From: Labrys sp. WJW
GTDB taxonomy: Bacteria > Pseudomonadota > Alphaproteobacteria > Rhizobiales > Labraceae
Length of the DNA: 64,000 bases
Direction: 5' to 3'
NCBI RefSeq assembly: GCF_001676615.1
Contig: NZ_LYXZ01000006.1
Span: 186,001-250,000, forward strand
Position 1 is the stretch's first letter, and each line of letters begins with the position of its first letter. The position numbers were made by a program, and so were the translations under genes. The notes under the pieces are model-generated. The model did no database searches and was not told where the DNA came from. It saw nothing but the letters and a program-made list of their open reading frames with translations. Of the stretch, positions 28,335 to 37,090 are shown one piece after another.

Positions 28335-28786
28335 CAGGCCGCCGCTTTCGCGCGCACCGGATGCACGGCGTTGAAGCCGACATTGACCCGGTTCCAGCCA
28401 TTGATGGCGACGATCAGCAGAGTGAGCTTCACCTGTTCCTCCTCGGTGAACTGCGCCTTCACCTGCTCATAGACATCGTCGGGCGCGCGCTTGTCGGCAA
28501 CCAGCGTGAGGGCTTCGGTCCAGGCCAGGGCCGCGCGTTCGCGGTCGTTATAGAGCGGCGATTCGCGCCAGGCGTCGAGCAGATAGAGCCGTTCCTCGCT
28601 CTCGCCGAGCTTGCGGGCATCGAGGGCGTGCATATGCAGGCAGAAGCCGCAGCCATTGATTTGCGAGGCGCGCATCTTGACCAGTTCCATCAGGCTGGTT
28701 TCCAGCCCGTCGATGCCGGTGGAGAAGTCGAGCCACTGCTTCATGATGGCGGGAGAGGCGGCGAAAGGGTTCAGTCTGGCTTTCAT
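28334..28786 (-). CDS. Carboxymuconolactone decarboxylase / AhpD-like protein
   Basis: 150 residues, an all-helical AhpD-like fold with the redox motif CGFCLHMH (cysteines at about 46 and 49, His at 53). The start at 28786 is set by AGAGG eight bases upstream; two in-frame upstream ATGs are less likely. It is translationally coupled to the ECF41 sigma gene and is the usual target and partner of that sigma factor. It probably has peroxidase or oxidoreductase activity, not true decarboxylation. Confidence 0.9.
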   Translation of the reverse strand: MKARLNPFAASPAIMKQWLDFSTGIDGLETSLMELVKMRASQINGCGFCLHMHALDARKLGESEERLYLLDAWRESPLYNDRERAALAWTEALTLVADKRAPDDVYEQVKAQFTEEEQVKLTLLIVAINGWNRVNVGFNAVHPVRAKAAA

Positions 28787-29026
28787 GATCATGTCCTCTT
28801 GATCGGTTTGCACGGACATGACGAGCCGGCCTCAGGCGCTGTGACATGGAGGCTAAATTTTTTTCAGACGTGCAGGACGGCTCCGTGAAGCCGTTCAGGC
28901 ATCGCGCACGGGATCTCGCGGATATGGTGTGCCGATCTCCAGATCGGCCCACCGTTCGTGCGCTTGGCTCAGCGCAGCTTGGCGGCGATGTGCCCAGCAA
29001 GCCGGCAGACCTGCCCGGAAAATGCT
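28787..29026. repeat. Intergenic region holding a copy of the pqiC 3' end
   Basis: The 28 bases 28968-28995 are identical to 29691-29718, which include the stop codon and last codons of pqiC. The match goes on, with three mismatches, for about 10 more bases. Read on the minus strand it would encode LAGHIAAKLR and stop, the exact C-terminus of PqiC. The rest of the region is unremarkable, but a promoter for the decarboxylase-sigma pair must lie in it. Confidence 0.8.
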
Positions 29027-29515
29027 TCAGGCGGTTGGCGAGGCTACAAGAGACCGCGGCAAGGAAGCCAGGAACAGGACCACGCAGACACAAAGCAGGA
29101 CGATGTCCTTGAATAGAAACTCACCGGTCAGATTCCAGGCCATCGGATCGGTCGACAGGCTCCATTGCACCACCCCGGGTGTGGTGAAGAAGAACGACCA
29201 GGTGATCGCGAATGTGACGATGCCCATCAGCGAACCGACAGCCGACAGGACCGGGACGAAGGCCCCTGCCGCAAGCAGCGCCGCAATGGCGAACTCGGCA
29301 ACACCGAGGAAATACGCCTCACCCCGCAGGCCCAGCAGCGACAGCCATGAGATGAAGGGGCTGTTGGTAATGAATTGGGCGATGCCCTGGGCCGACTGCA
29401 ATGTGAATTTCTGCATGCCGAACGACACGAAGATTACGACCATGACCCAGCGAAGAATCGCCAGAAAACGATATGAGCCGCTTCCGTTTTCCGAGATGTG
29501 GAAGAATGTTTTCAT
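29027..29515 (-). CDS. DUF417 (YkgB/RclC-like) membrane protein
   Basis: 162 residues from MKTFFHISENGSG. About four hydrophobic helices follow (RWVMVVIFVSFGMQKF, FLGVAEFAIAALLAAGAF, GSLMGIVTFAITWSFFF, DIVLLCVCVVLFLA) with the family motif FITNSPFISWL. The best-studied relative, RclC of E. coli, is part of a reactive-chlorine resistance operon, but its role is unknown. The gene lies between two copies of a 28-bp sequence from the pqiC 3' end. Upstream in-frame ATGs at 29542 and 29584 are possible starts. Confidence 0.8.
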   Translation of the reverse strand: MKTFFHISENGSGSYRFLAILRWVMVVIFVSFGMQKFTLQSAQGIAQFITNSPFISWLSLLGLRGEAYFLGVAEFAIAALLAAGAFVPVLSAVGSLMGIVTFAITWSFFFTTPGVVQWSLSTDPMAWNLTGEFLFKDIVLLCVCVVLFLASLPRSLVASPTA

Positions 29516-29690
29516 GCGGGTCGCTTCTTTCCTCTTTGCCATATTGATTTCGAAGGCGCGCTGATGGGCGTTCCTCGCAATCACTACGTTTGGAAAGAAC
29601 CGGCGTTACGTTGATCCGGCGTTTGGCGGCTCACAATGACGTGTATGACCAGTGCACGATTCTGGCGGGCTCGTGAAGCGGCGTGCTCTC

Positions 29691-29718
29691 CTCAGCGCAG
29701 CTTGGCGGCGATGTGCCC
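29691..29718. repeat. Right copy of the 28-bp direct repeat (in pqiC)
   Basis: Identical to 28968-28995. This copy is the intact pqiC 3' end. The 719 bases between the copies carry only the DUF417 gene and its promoter region. Confidence 0.85.
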
Positions 29719-30279
29719 GGCGAGCTGGTCGAGGGCCGAGCTCATCGCCTCGACCTGGGCGGGCGCGCCCGTATCGGCCGGAGGCACGGCGATATTGGCC
29801 TGGGCCGCCGCACTGCGGCCGCCATTGCGGTAATGCAGCCGCCATTGCGCCTGCAGAAGCACCACGCCCTCGGCATTGGTGTCGAAGCGGCTCACCGAGA
29901 GTTCCAGCGTTGCCGCCTCCTTGCCCGACACGGTCTGGCTGGTGGTCACCAGCGAGCCGGCGGGCAGGCGCCGGCGCAGATCCTCGGCCAGCACGCGCTG
30001 CACCATGGAGCCTATCGGCTCGCCCCAGCGCTCGAATTCGGAGACGCCGAGCTGCACGTCGCCGGAGCGGCGCACCAGCTGCGGCCGGTCGAGATATTTG
30101 GCGACGTCGACTGTCTCGATCGACAGCGAGACCGGCCGGCCCGCTACCTTCTGCCCGCCCTGGGCAGCCAGTGTGTAGATCTTGGCCTCAGGCGAGGCGC
30201 AGGCCGCGAGCAGGCTGAGAGCCAGGCCCAGGCCCGCGAGGGCTACAACGCGTCCAGAACGGCTGGAGGAGAACGGCAT
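29692..30279 (-). CDS. pqiC: PqiC-like lipoprotein (ABC-type transport auxiliary)
   Basis: 195 residues with a lipoprotein signal peptide ending LAAC (lipobox Cys near residue 27). The mature part matches the PqiC/LptE-like auxiliary fold (YLDRPQLVRRSGDVQLG, RRLPAGSLVTTSQ). The lipoprotein would sit on the inner face of the outer membrane and receive the tip of the PqiB tunnel. The start overlaps the pqiB stop by one base (TGATG). Confidence 0.88.
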   Translation of the reverse strand: MPFSSSRSGRVVALAGLGLALSLLAACASPEAKIYTLAAQGGQKVAGRPVSLSIETVDVAKYLDRPQLVRRSGDVQLGVSEFERWGEPIGSMVQRVLAEDLRRRLPAGSLVTTSQTVSGKEAATLELSVSRFDTNAEGVVLLQAQWRLHYRNGGRSAAAQANIAVPPADTGAPAQVEAMSSALDQLAGHIAAKLR

Positions 30280-31994
30280 CAGTTGCTTCCTCTGGTCTTG
30301 CCCCGGATCAGGGATTCGGGATGCTGCTGCATATAGTCGGTGAGCACGCGAATGGAGCGCACGGCGTCGTCGACCTGCGACATCAGGCGCGTGAGGTCGC
30401 GCTTGAAGCTGGACGAGCCGCCATAGCCCTGGTCGAAGGAGCCCAGGGTGGAGTTGATGCGCTTCATCGATTGCTGGGCGGTGTCGAGCACCGGCTGCAG
30501 CCTCTGCATGGCCGGCGCGAGATCCGTCTTGGCCTTGTCGATCAATTCCCGGGCCGAGGTGAGGGCGCCGGCGAGCGAACGCAGCGATTCCTTGATTTCC
30601 GGTCCGGCGGCCAGGTCCTGGAATGACTTCATGGTGTCGTTGGCCTGCAGCACCAGCTTGTCCAGCGGCAGTTTCGAAATGCGGTCGAGGATGTCGTTGA
30701 CCGAGCGCAGGGCCGAATCGAACTGGTTCGGATTGGTCGGGATCACCGGATAGGCGTCGCCGGTCCCCAACTGCGCCGGTGCAGCCTTGGGATCGATGTC
30801 CAGCGACACGACGCTCTGGCCGGTGAGGTAGTTGCTGGTCTTGATCTCCGCGCGCAGCCCCTTGGCGACCAGCGACTTCAGCACGGTCTCGGGATCGATC
30901 GGGCCGGTGGCGCCAACCACCTGGACGCGCTGAGGTTCGATCTCGATCAGCACGGGCGCGCGCGGCGCATTCTTGGTGACGTCATATTGCAGGTTGACGT
31001 CGACGACCTGGCCGATCTTGAGGCCATGCCACTCCACATTGGAGCCGGCCACGAGGCCGCCGACCGAGGAGTCGAAATAGACCAGATAGCGTAGCCGGAT
31101 GGTATATTTGGCCTCGTCGGCGCTGGCCTTGTCGCTGTAGAGCGTGAAAGCCGTTTTGGATGGCGCCCGCCCGCCCGCCGGCACGCCGGTCGGCGTATCG
31201 AAGGCGATGCCGCCCGCGAGCAGGGCCTGGAGGGAATCCAGCTGCAGCCGGAAGCCCTGCGGACCCGTGGTGAGCGAGACACCCGAGGCACTCCAGAAAT
31301 GACTGGAGGTGAGCACCTCCTTGTCATAGGGGTCGCGCACGAAGGCACGGATGGTGATGCCGGCGGACGCATTGGAAGAATCGTAGCCCAGGACCTGGCC
31401 GACTTCGAGGCCGCGATAGAAGATCGGCGAGCCGACGCCGACCGAGCCGATCTGGGTGGCCCTGAGGGCGAATTCGGTGCCGGGGGCATCGGTGGGGATG
31501 ACGGGCGGGACTTCCAGGCCGGTGAAGCTGTCGGTCGTCTCGCCGGACGTGGCCGGATCGAACTCGATATAGACGCCGGACAGCAGGGTCGACAGGCCTG
31601 ACACGCCCGAACTCGCCGACAGGCGCGGGCGCACCACCCAGAACAGGGAGTCCCGGCGCATCAGGGGCGCTGCCTGCTTGGACATCTCGGCGGTGGCGAT
31701 GATGTGGCTGCCGTCGGGCGCCAGCGTCACGCTCTTCACCGTGCCGAACACGATGGCCTTGTAGCGCAATTGGGTCTTGCCCGGTTCCAGCCCCTCGGCC
31801 GTGCGGAAGGAGATGGTGATCTCGGGGCCCTTCTCCGACAGCGTCACCCAGGCCAGATAGAGCCCGACCCCGATCGCGGCCAGCGGCACCAGCCAGATCA
31901 GGGGCAGGCGCCGGCGCGGCTTGCCGATCTCGGGTGTGGCCGGGCCGTCGCCATGCTCGAAAGCGCCATTCTGGGGGGCATCGGAATCGGTCAA
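30279..31994 (-). CDS. pqiB: PqiB-like MCE protein
   Basis: 571 residues: cytoplasmic N-terminus, one membrane helix (LPLIWLVPLAAIGVGLYLAW), then three MCE domains (about 45-140, 165-260, 290-400) and a long coiled-coil C-terminus (AQQSMKRINSTLGSFDQ). MCE proteins of this type form a hexameric tube spanning the periplasm for lipid transport between membranes. The start is a TTG (31994) overlapping the pqiA stop (TTGA), which is unusual but fits translational coupling; no better in-frame start exists before the first MCE domain. Confidence 0.9.
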   Translation of the reverse strand: MTDSDAPQNGAFEHGDGPATPEIGKPRRRLPLIWLVPLAAIGVGLYLAWVTLSEKGPEITISFRTAEGLEPGKTQLRYKAIVFGTVKSVTLAPDGSHIIATAEMSKQAAPLMRRDSLFWVVRPRLSASSGVSGLSTLLSGVYIEFDPATSGETTDSFTGLEVPPVIPTDAPGTEFALRATQIGSVGVGSPIFYRGLEVGQVLGYDSSNASAGITIRAFVRDPYDKEVLTSSHFWSASGVSLTTGPQGFRLQLDSLQALLAGGIAFDTPTGVPAGGRAPSKTAFTLYSDKASADEAKYTIRLRYLVYFDSSVGGLVAGSNVEWHGLKIGQVVDVNLQYDVTKNAPRAPVLIEIEPQRVQVVGATGPIDPETVLKSLVAKGLRAEIKTSNYLTGQSVVSLDIDPKAAPAQLGTGDAYPVIPTNPNQFDSALRSVNDILDRISKLPLDKLVLQANDTMKSFQDLAAGPEIKESLRSLAGALTSARELIDKAKTDLAPAMQRLQPVLDTAQQSMKRINSTLGSFDQGYGGSSSFKRDLTRLMSQVDDAVRSIRVLTDYMQQHPESLIRGKTRGSN

Positions 31995-33283
31995 TGGCTT
32001 GGCTTTCCCTTCTGGCGGTCGAGATTGTCCCACATCAGGCGGGGGTCGAAACATTCGGACGCGATCATGGTGATGATCACCACGGCGGCGAAGGCGATGG
32101 CACCGACACCGGGCTGGATGCTGGCCACCCCACCCAATTGCACCAGCGCCACCAGGATCGAGATCATGAAGATGTCGACCATCGACCAGCGTCCGATGAA
32201 TTCGATCAGGCGATAGGCGACGGTGCGGTCCCGCAGGCGCCAGGTCGAGCCGCGCTGGGTGGTGATCAGCAAGGTTGCCAAGCCCACCAGTTTGAGCGTG
32301 GGCACCAGGATCGAGGCGATGAAGACCACCGCCGCCACCGGCCACATGCCGGCATCCGCCAGCTGGATGATGCCGCCGATGATGGTGGAGGGATCTCCGC
32401 GCCCGAGCATGTAGACCGCCATGATCGGGTAGATGTTGGCGGGAATGTAGAGGATGGCGGCGGTGATCAGCAGGGCCCAGGTGCGGTTGATGCTGTCAGG
32501 TTTGCGCAGATGCAGCGCCGCCTTGCAGCGCGGGCAGTCGCCATGGCCCGAATCGGGCAGGTTGGATGCAAGCCCGCAGGCTTCGCACAGCGCCACGGGC
32601 CGCCTCGGATTCACCACCGGCGGCGGCGGCACCAGGCCCTTGCGCTCGAAGCTGCGCCAGATGGTCTCGTCGTCGAGCAGGGCGCTGGTCGCCACCGTCA
32701 CCAGCATCAGTACCGCCACCGCGAAGACGGCGGGGCCGAGTTCGATGCTGGCGAGCTCGATCAGCTTCACATAGGCGACGATCAGGCCGAATATGTAGAC
32801 TTCGATCATCGCCCAGCGGCCGACGAAGCTGGAGCCGCGATGAACCAGAGGCAGCCAGCGCGGCGGGCGCCGCATCCTCAGCCCGGTCAGGACCGCGAGG
32901 CGGGCGAGAATCTGCAAGCCCGGCGCCACCAGCATGGTGATCCCGACCACGATCGCCAGTTCCCACAAGCCTTGGTCGTAGAGCGACTTGATGCCGGTGA
33001 CGAGCCCGGCGACCTGTATCCGCCCTGAAATCTCCAGCTTGATGAAGGGCAGGAAATTGGCCATGGCAAAGCAGGCCGCGCCGGCCAGGCTGTAGGCATA
33101 GGCATGGCTCAGCGAGATGGCGCGGTAATGCTCCATGGTGGCGCCGCAGCGCGAGCAGCGTGCCCGCATGCCGTCCTGAAGCGGCGGCACGTCATGCAGC
33201 AGTCCGCAGTCGTGGCACTCCATGATCTGGGTGGCACTTCGCGTCGTCGGGGTGATCACCCGATCTGTCCGCCCGGTCGCCAT
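31991..33283 (-). CDS. pqiA: PqiA-like integral membrane protein
   Basis: 430 residues with two PqiA units, each made of a zinc-ribbon and four membrane helices. The ribbons are visible as CHDCG...CSRCG near the start and CEACG...CPRCK in the middle. It is the inner-membrane partner of PqiB in a paraquat-inducible lipid transport system that maintains the outer membrane. It is first in the pqiABC operon, with overlapping genes throughout. Confidence 0.92.
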   Translation of the reverse strand: MATGRTDRVITPTTRSATQIMECHDCGLLHDVPPLQDGMRARCSRCGATMEHYRAISLSHAYAYSLAGAACFAMANFLPFIKLEISGRIQVAGLVTGIKSLYDQGLWELAIVVGITMLVAPGLQILARLAVLTGLRMRRPPRWLPLVHRGSSFVGRWAMIEVYIFGLIVAYVKLIELASIELGPAVFAVAVLMLVTVATSALLDDETIWRSFERKGLVPPPPVVNPRRPVALCEACGLASNLPDSGHGDCPRCKAALHLRKPDSINRTWALLITAAILYIPANIYPIMAVYMLGRGDPSTIIGGIIQLADAGMWPVAAVVFIASILVPTLKLVGLATLLITTQRGSTWRLRDRTVAYRLIEFIGRWSMVDIFMISILVALVQLGGVASIQPGVGAIAFAAVVIITMIASECFDPRLMWDNLDRQKGKPSH

Positions 33284-33654
33284 GTTACCGTTGCACTCGA
33301 ATCACAAAAGAACTCCGGCCTTACCGTGGCGTCATTCCGCCAATGGAGACGACGAATCTTCCCTGAAGTCTCCCTTCGGGCCGACCGTAACTCCGATGTC
33401 TTGAGCCCGAACGGCCCTTTCCAAACGTGCACGAGCAGACGACTGCATTGCTGCAATACGCCGCTTCCGATCCCCTTTTGTCGCATGCGGCACGAAAAGC
33501 CAAGGCTTAGGCGGCATTGGAATTGACGAAGCACCGGCTTCGAGGGCACCGAAGGGGCTCCGCCACCCCGACCATTGTCTGGCGTACCGTCTGGACGATT
33601 TGATACCGATCGGGTTAGGCTGCCCCAACCTTGAACAAACCATCCGGAGCCGCC
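33284..33654. other. Intergenic region between pqiA and the APH-like kinase
   Basis: About 370 bases with lower G+C than the neighbours. The pqiA promoter and the kinase promoter should both lie here. The only coding candidate is the 61-codon ORF at 33332-33517. I see no repeat or terminator. Confidence 0.5.
33332..33517 (-). CDS. Possible small protein (low support)
   Basis: 61 codons starting MPPKPWLFVPHATKGDRKRR, basic and Lys/Arg-rich, ending EDSSSPLAE. Codon use is less G+C-biased than neighbouring genes and no ribosome site is evident. It could be a short real gene, a remnant, or chance. It overlaps other longer frames that look like shadows. Confidence 0.25.
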   Translation of the reverse strand: MPPKPWLFVPHATKGDRKRRIAAMQSSARARLERAVRAQDIGVTVGPKGDFREDSSSPLAE

Positions 33655-34545
33655 ATGCCCAAGGTGCCGCTTCACAGCCCCCGGGAGAGGGCGGCGACCC
33701 TGGCCTGCTGGCGCGGCAGGGTCGAGCCGCAGCCGCTCGGCGGCGGTATCACCAACACCAACTTCACCGTGGTGGACGGCGACGGCAAATATGTCGTGCG
33801 GATCGGTGACGACATTCCTCTTCATCAGATCAGCCGTGCCAACGAACTGGCCGCGAGCAAGGCCGCCTTCGCCGCCGGGATCTCGCCGGAGGTGGTGCAT
33901 CACGAGCCCGGCGCGCTGGTGCTGCGCTTCATCGAGGGGCGCACCTTCTCGCCCGAGGATGTACGTGACCCACGCAACCACCAGGCCATGATCGAACTGG
34001 TCCGACGCTGCCATCGCGAGATGCCCCGCTGTTTCCGGGGCCCGGCGGCGATCTTCTGGGTGTTCCAGGTCCTGCGTGACTATGGCCATACGCTGAGGGA
34101 AGGAGCCAGTCGGCATCTGCCGTTGCTGCCTCGCCTGTTGGCCGAGAGCGAGCGTCTGGAGGAAGGCGTCGGCCCGGTCGACATCGTTTTCGGCCATAAC
34201 GATCTGCTCGCCGCCAATTTCCTCGATGACGGCAAGCGCCTCTGGCTGGTCGACTGGGACTATGCCGGCTTCAACTCGCCTCTGTTCGATCTTGGCGGCC
34301 TTGCCTCCAATTCCGAGCTCGACGTCGCTGCGCGTGACAGTCTGACGGAGGCCTATTTCGAGCGGCCCCTCGATGATGGATTGCGTCGGCGCCTGGCCGC
34401 CATGACCGCCGCTTCGCTGCTGCGCGAGACCCTATGGAGCATGGTGTCTGAAATCCATTCCACCCTCGATTTCGACTATGCCGCCTACACCGCTGAGAAT
34501 CTCAGGCGCTACGAGGCGGCGTATCAGGCGTGGCGGGACGAATAG
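33655..34545 (+). CDS. APH/choline kinase-family phosphotransferase
   Basis: 296 residues. The ATP-binding loop is GGGITNTNF, the catalytic motif is GHNDLLAANF (Brenner-type HxDxxxxN) and the magnesium motif is VDWDYAGFNS. These are the signatures of aminoglycoside phosphotransferase/choline kinase-like enzymes. Start at 33655 with GGAG upstream. The next gene, a GcvT/FAD dehydrogenase, is on the same strand; in alphaproteobacteria such kinases are often near choline or betaine metabolism, so choline or a related amine is a plausible substrate by inference. Confidence 0.85.
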   Translation: MPKVPLHSPRERAATLACWRGRVEPQPLGGGITNTNFTVVDGDGKYVVRIGDDIPLHQISRANELAASKAAFAAGISPEVVHHEPGALVLRFIEGRTFSPEDVRDPRNHQAMIELVRRCHREMPRCFRGPAAIFWVFQVLRDYGHTLREGASRHLPLLPRLLAESERLEEGVGPVDIVFGHNDLLAANFLDDGKRLWLVDWDYAGFNSPLFDLGGLASNSELDVAARDSLTEAYFERPLDDGLRRRLAAMTAASLLRETLWSMVSEIHSTLDFDYAAYTAENLRRYEAAYQAWRDE

Positions 34546-34550
34546 TCCCC

Positions 34551-34626
34551 GGGAGCGCGGGCGTCCTCGCCCGCTCTTTCCCCATGCGCCGTGTTTCCAA
34601 GAGCGGGCGAGGACGCCCGCGCTCCC
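34551..34626. repeat. Palindromic intergenic repeat, family B (copy 3)
   Basis: Perfect 28-bp arms 34551-34578 and 34599-34626 (GGGAGCGCGGGCGTCCTCG...), with a 20-base loop. It lies between the APH-like kinase stop and the dehydrogenase start, same strand, so it could reduce read-through between the two. Confidence 0.85.
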
Positions 34627-34637
34627 AGGAGATCCCC

Positions 34638-37082
34638 ATGTCCGACCTGCCTTCCTCAGCCAAGATCGTCATCATCGGTGGCGGCATCATCGGCTGTTCC
34701 ACCGCCTATCATCTCGCCAAGATGGGGCTGACGGACGTGCTGGTGCTCGAGCGCGGCAAGCTCACCTCCGGCTCGACCTGGCATGCGGCGGGGCTGGTGG
34801 GCCAGCTCAGGACCAATGCCAACATCACCCAATTGCTCGGTTATTCCGTCGCCCTCTATGACCGGCTGGAACAGGAGACGGGCCTCGCCACCGGCTGGAA
34901 GCGCAATGGCGGCCTGCGCCTTGCCTGCAACCAGGAGCGCTGGACCGAGGTGAAGCGCCAAGCCACCACGGCCACCTCCTTTGGCCTGGAAATGCAGCTG
35001 CTCAGCCCGAAGGAGGCGCAGGATCTCTGGCCGCTGATGCAGGTGGACGACGTGGTCGGCGCCGCCTTCCTGCCGACGGACGGGCAGGCCTCGCCCTCCG
35101 ACATCACGCAGTCGCTCGCCAAGGGCGCGCGCATGGGCGGCGTCACCTTTCGCGAGGGCGTCACCGTCACCGGCATCGAGGTCGAGGGCGGCGTCGCCAA
35201 GGCTATCTTGACCGACCAGGGGCGTATCCAAGCGGAGAAAATCGTCATTTGTGCCGGCCAATGGTCGCGCGAGATCGGCCGCATGGCCGGGGTCAACATC
35301 CCCTTGGTGTCGATGCAACATCAATATCTGATCACCGAGCGGATCGAGGGCGTCACCTCCAATCTGCCGACCTTGCGCGATCCCGATCGCCTCACCTACT
35401 GGAAGGAGGAGGTCGGCGGCCTGGTGATGGGCGGCTACGAGCCCAATCCCAAGCCCTGGAACAATAGTGGTGCAACCGAAAAGTTCGAGTTCCAGCTACT
35501 GGACAACGATCTCGATCATTTCGAGCCGCTGATGGAGCTCGCCATCGGCCGTGTGCCGGCCATGGAAAATGCCGGCATCAAGCAGTTCATCAATGGGCCT
35601 GAGAGCTTCACGCCGGACGGCAATTTCATCCTCGGCGCGGCGCCGGAGACCAAGGATGTCTATGTCGGCTGCGGCTTCAACGCCTTCGGCATCGCCTCGG
35701 GCGGCGGGGCCGGCATGGCCCTGGCCGAATGGGTGGCCAGGGGCGAGCCGCCCTACGACCTCTGGGCCGTCGATATCCGTCGCTTCGGCAAGAACACGCT
35801 CGATACCGGCTGGGTGCGCCAGCGCACCATGGAGGCCTATGCCAAGCACTACACCATGGCTTGGCCCTTCGAGGAATATCAGTCCGGCCGTCCCCTGCGC
35901 CGCTCCCCGCTCTATGACCGGCTGAAGGCGCAGGGTGCGGTGTTCGGCGAAAAGCTCGGCTGGGAGCGACCCAACTGGTTCGCCGGAGCGGGCGAGGAGG
36001 CCAGGGACGTCTATAGCTATGACCGCCAGAACTGGTTCGAGGCCGTCGGCCGCGAGCACAGGGCCTGCCGCGAGGCCGCCGTGGTGTTCGACCAGACCTC
36101 CTTCGCCAAGTTCACCGTGAAGGGGCGTGATGCGGACAAGGCCCTGTCCTGGCTCTGCGCCAACGACGTGGTCAAGAAGCCGGGCAGCCTCACCTACACG
36201 CAGATGCTCAACCGCAAGGGCGGCATCGAGACCGATCTCACCGTGGCCAGGCTCGGCGATGGCAGCTATTACCTCGTCACCGGCACCGGCTTTGCCACCC
36301 ATGACCTCGACTGGATTCGCCGCAACATCCCCGACGGGCTCGATGTCGAGGTCGAGGACGTCACCTCGCAATTTGCTGTGCTGGTGCTGATGGGCCCGAA
36401 GGCGCGCGAGATCCTCGGCCAGCTCACCGGCGAGGATCTCTCCAATGCCGCCGCGCCCTTCGGCAGCGCAAGGCCGCTGCACATCGCCGGGGCACGCGTT
36501 CTGGCCCTGCGCGTGACCTATGTCGGCGAGCTCGGCTGGGAGCTGCATGTGCCGATGGAGTTCGCGCTGACGGTCTATGACGCGCTGATGGCCGCCGGCA
36601 CGCCGCTTGGTCTCGTCAATGCCGGCTATCGCGCCATCGAATCGCTGCGCCTGGAAAAAGGCTACCGGGCCTGGGGCGGCGAGATCGGGCCTGACCATTC
36701 GCCCCTGGTGGCCGGGCTTGGCTGGGCGGCGAAGCTGAAGAAGAACATTCCCTTCCTCGGCCGCGAGGCCCTGATCGAACAGGCCGCCAAGCCGCTGCCG
36801 CGCCTGCTGGCAGGTTTTACCGTCGACGATCCCACGGTGATCCTGCTCGGCCGCGAGACTATCTATCGCAACGGCAAACGCTGCGGCTGGCTGGCCTCGG
36901 CCGGCTATGGCTACACGGTCGCCAAGAATATCGGCTACGGCTATGTCCGTGATCCCGCCGGTGTCGACGCCGACTATGTGCTTTCCGGCAGCTATGAGCT
37001 GGAAGTCGCGACGGAACGGGTGAAGGCCGAGGTGTTCCTGGAGCCGCTCTACGACCCCAGGATGGAGCGGGTGAAGGGGTAG
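34638..37082 (+). CDS. GcvT-domain FAD-dependent oxidoreductase (dimethylglycine/sarcosine dehydrogenase type)
   Basis: 814 residues. The N-terminal DAO/FAD domain (GGGIIGCSTAYHLAKMG) covers about residues 1-370. A short FAO_M linker follows, then a GcvT-like THF-binding domain (about 430-710) and a GCV_T C-terminal barrel. The GSTWHAAGL motif carries the histidine (His49) covalently bound to FAD in dimethylglycine dehydrogenases. Enzymes of this build remove N-methyl groups from dimethylglycine or sarcosine and hand formaldehyde to THF as 5,10-methylene-THF, which FolD can use. The true substrate here is inference. The start at 34638 comes 11 bases after a family B repeat. Confidence 0.9.
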   Translation: MSDLPSSAKIVIIGGGIIGCSTAYHLAKMGLTDVLVLERGKLTSGSTWHAAGLVGQLRTNANITQLLGYSVALYDRLEQETGLATGWKRNGGLRLACNQERWTEVKRQATTATSFGLEMQLLSPKEAQDLWPLMQVDDVVGAAFLPTDGQASPSDITQSLAKGARMGGVTFREGVTVTGIEVEGGVAKAILTDQGRIQAEKIVICAGQWSREIGRMAGVNIPLVSMQHQYLITERIEGVTSNLPTLRDPDRLTYWKEEVGGLVMGGYEPNPKPWNNSGATEKFEFQLLDNDLDHFEPLMELAIGRVPAMENAGIKQFINGPESFTPDGNFILGAAPETKDVYVGCGFNAFGIASGGGAGMALAEWVARGEPPYDLWAVDIRRFGKNTLDTGWVRQRTMEAYAKHYTMAWPFEEYQSGRPLRRSPLYDRLKAQGAVFGEKLGWERPNWFAGAGEEARDVYSYDRQNWFEAVGREHRACREAAVVFDQTSFAKFTVKGRDADKALSWLCANDVVKKPGSLTYTQMLNRKGGIETDLTVARLGDGSYYLVTGTGFATHDLDWIRRNIPDGLDVEVEDVTSQFAVLVLMGPKAREILGQLTGEDLSNAAAPFGSARPLHIAGARVLALRVTYVGELGWELHVPMEFALTVYDALMAAGTPLGLVNAGYRAIESLRLEKGYRAWGGEIGPDHSPLVAGLGWAAKLKKNIPFLGREALIEQAAKPLPRLLAGFTVDDPTVILLGRETIYRNGKRCGWLASAGYGYTVAKNIGYGYVRDPAGVDADYVLSGSYELEVATERVKAEVFLEPLYDPRMERVKG

Positions 37083-37090
37083 AATTTCTC

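Noticed and set aside
29027..29515. Insertion sequence between the pqiC 3' copies
   Set aside because: The enclosed gene is a DUF417 membrane protein, not a transposase, and there are no terminal inverted repeats at the repeat borders.
33256..34197. A 313-codon minus-strand frame over the kinase gene
   Set aside because: Antisense to the APH-like kinase, which has the complete HxDxxxxN and DWD motifs.
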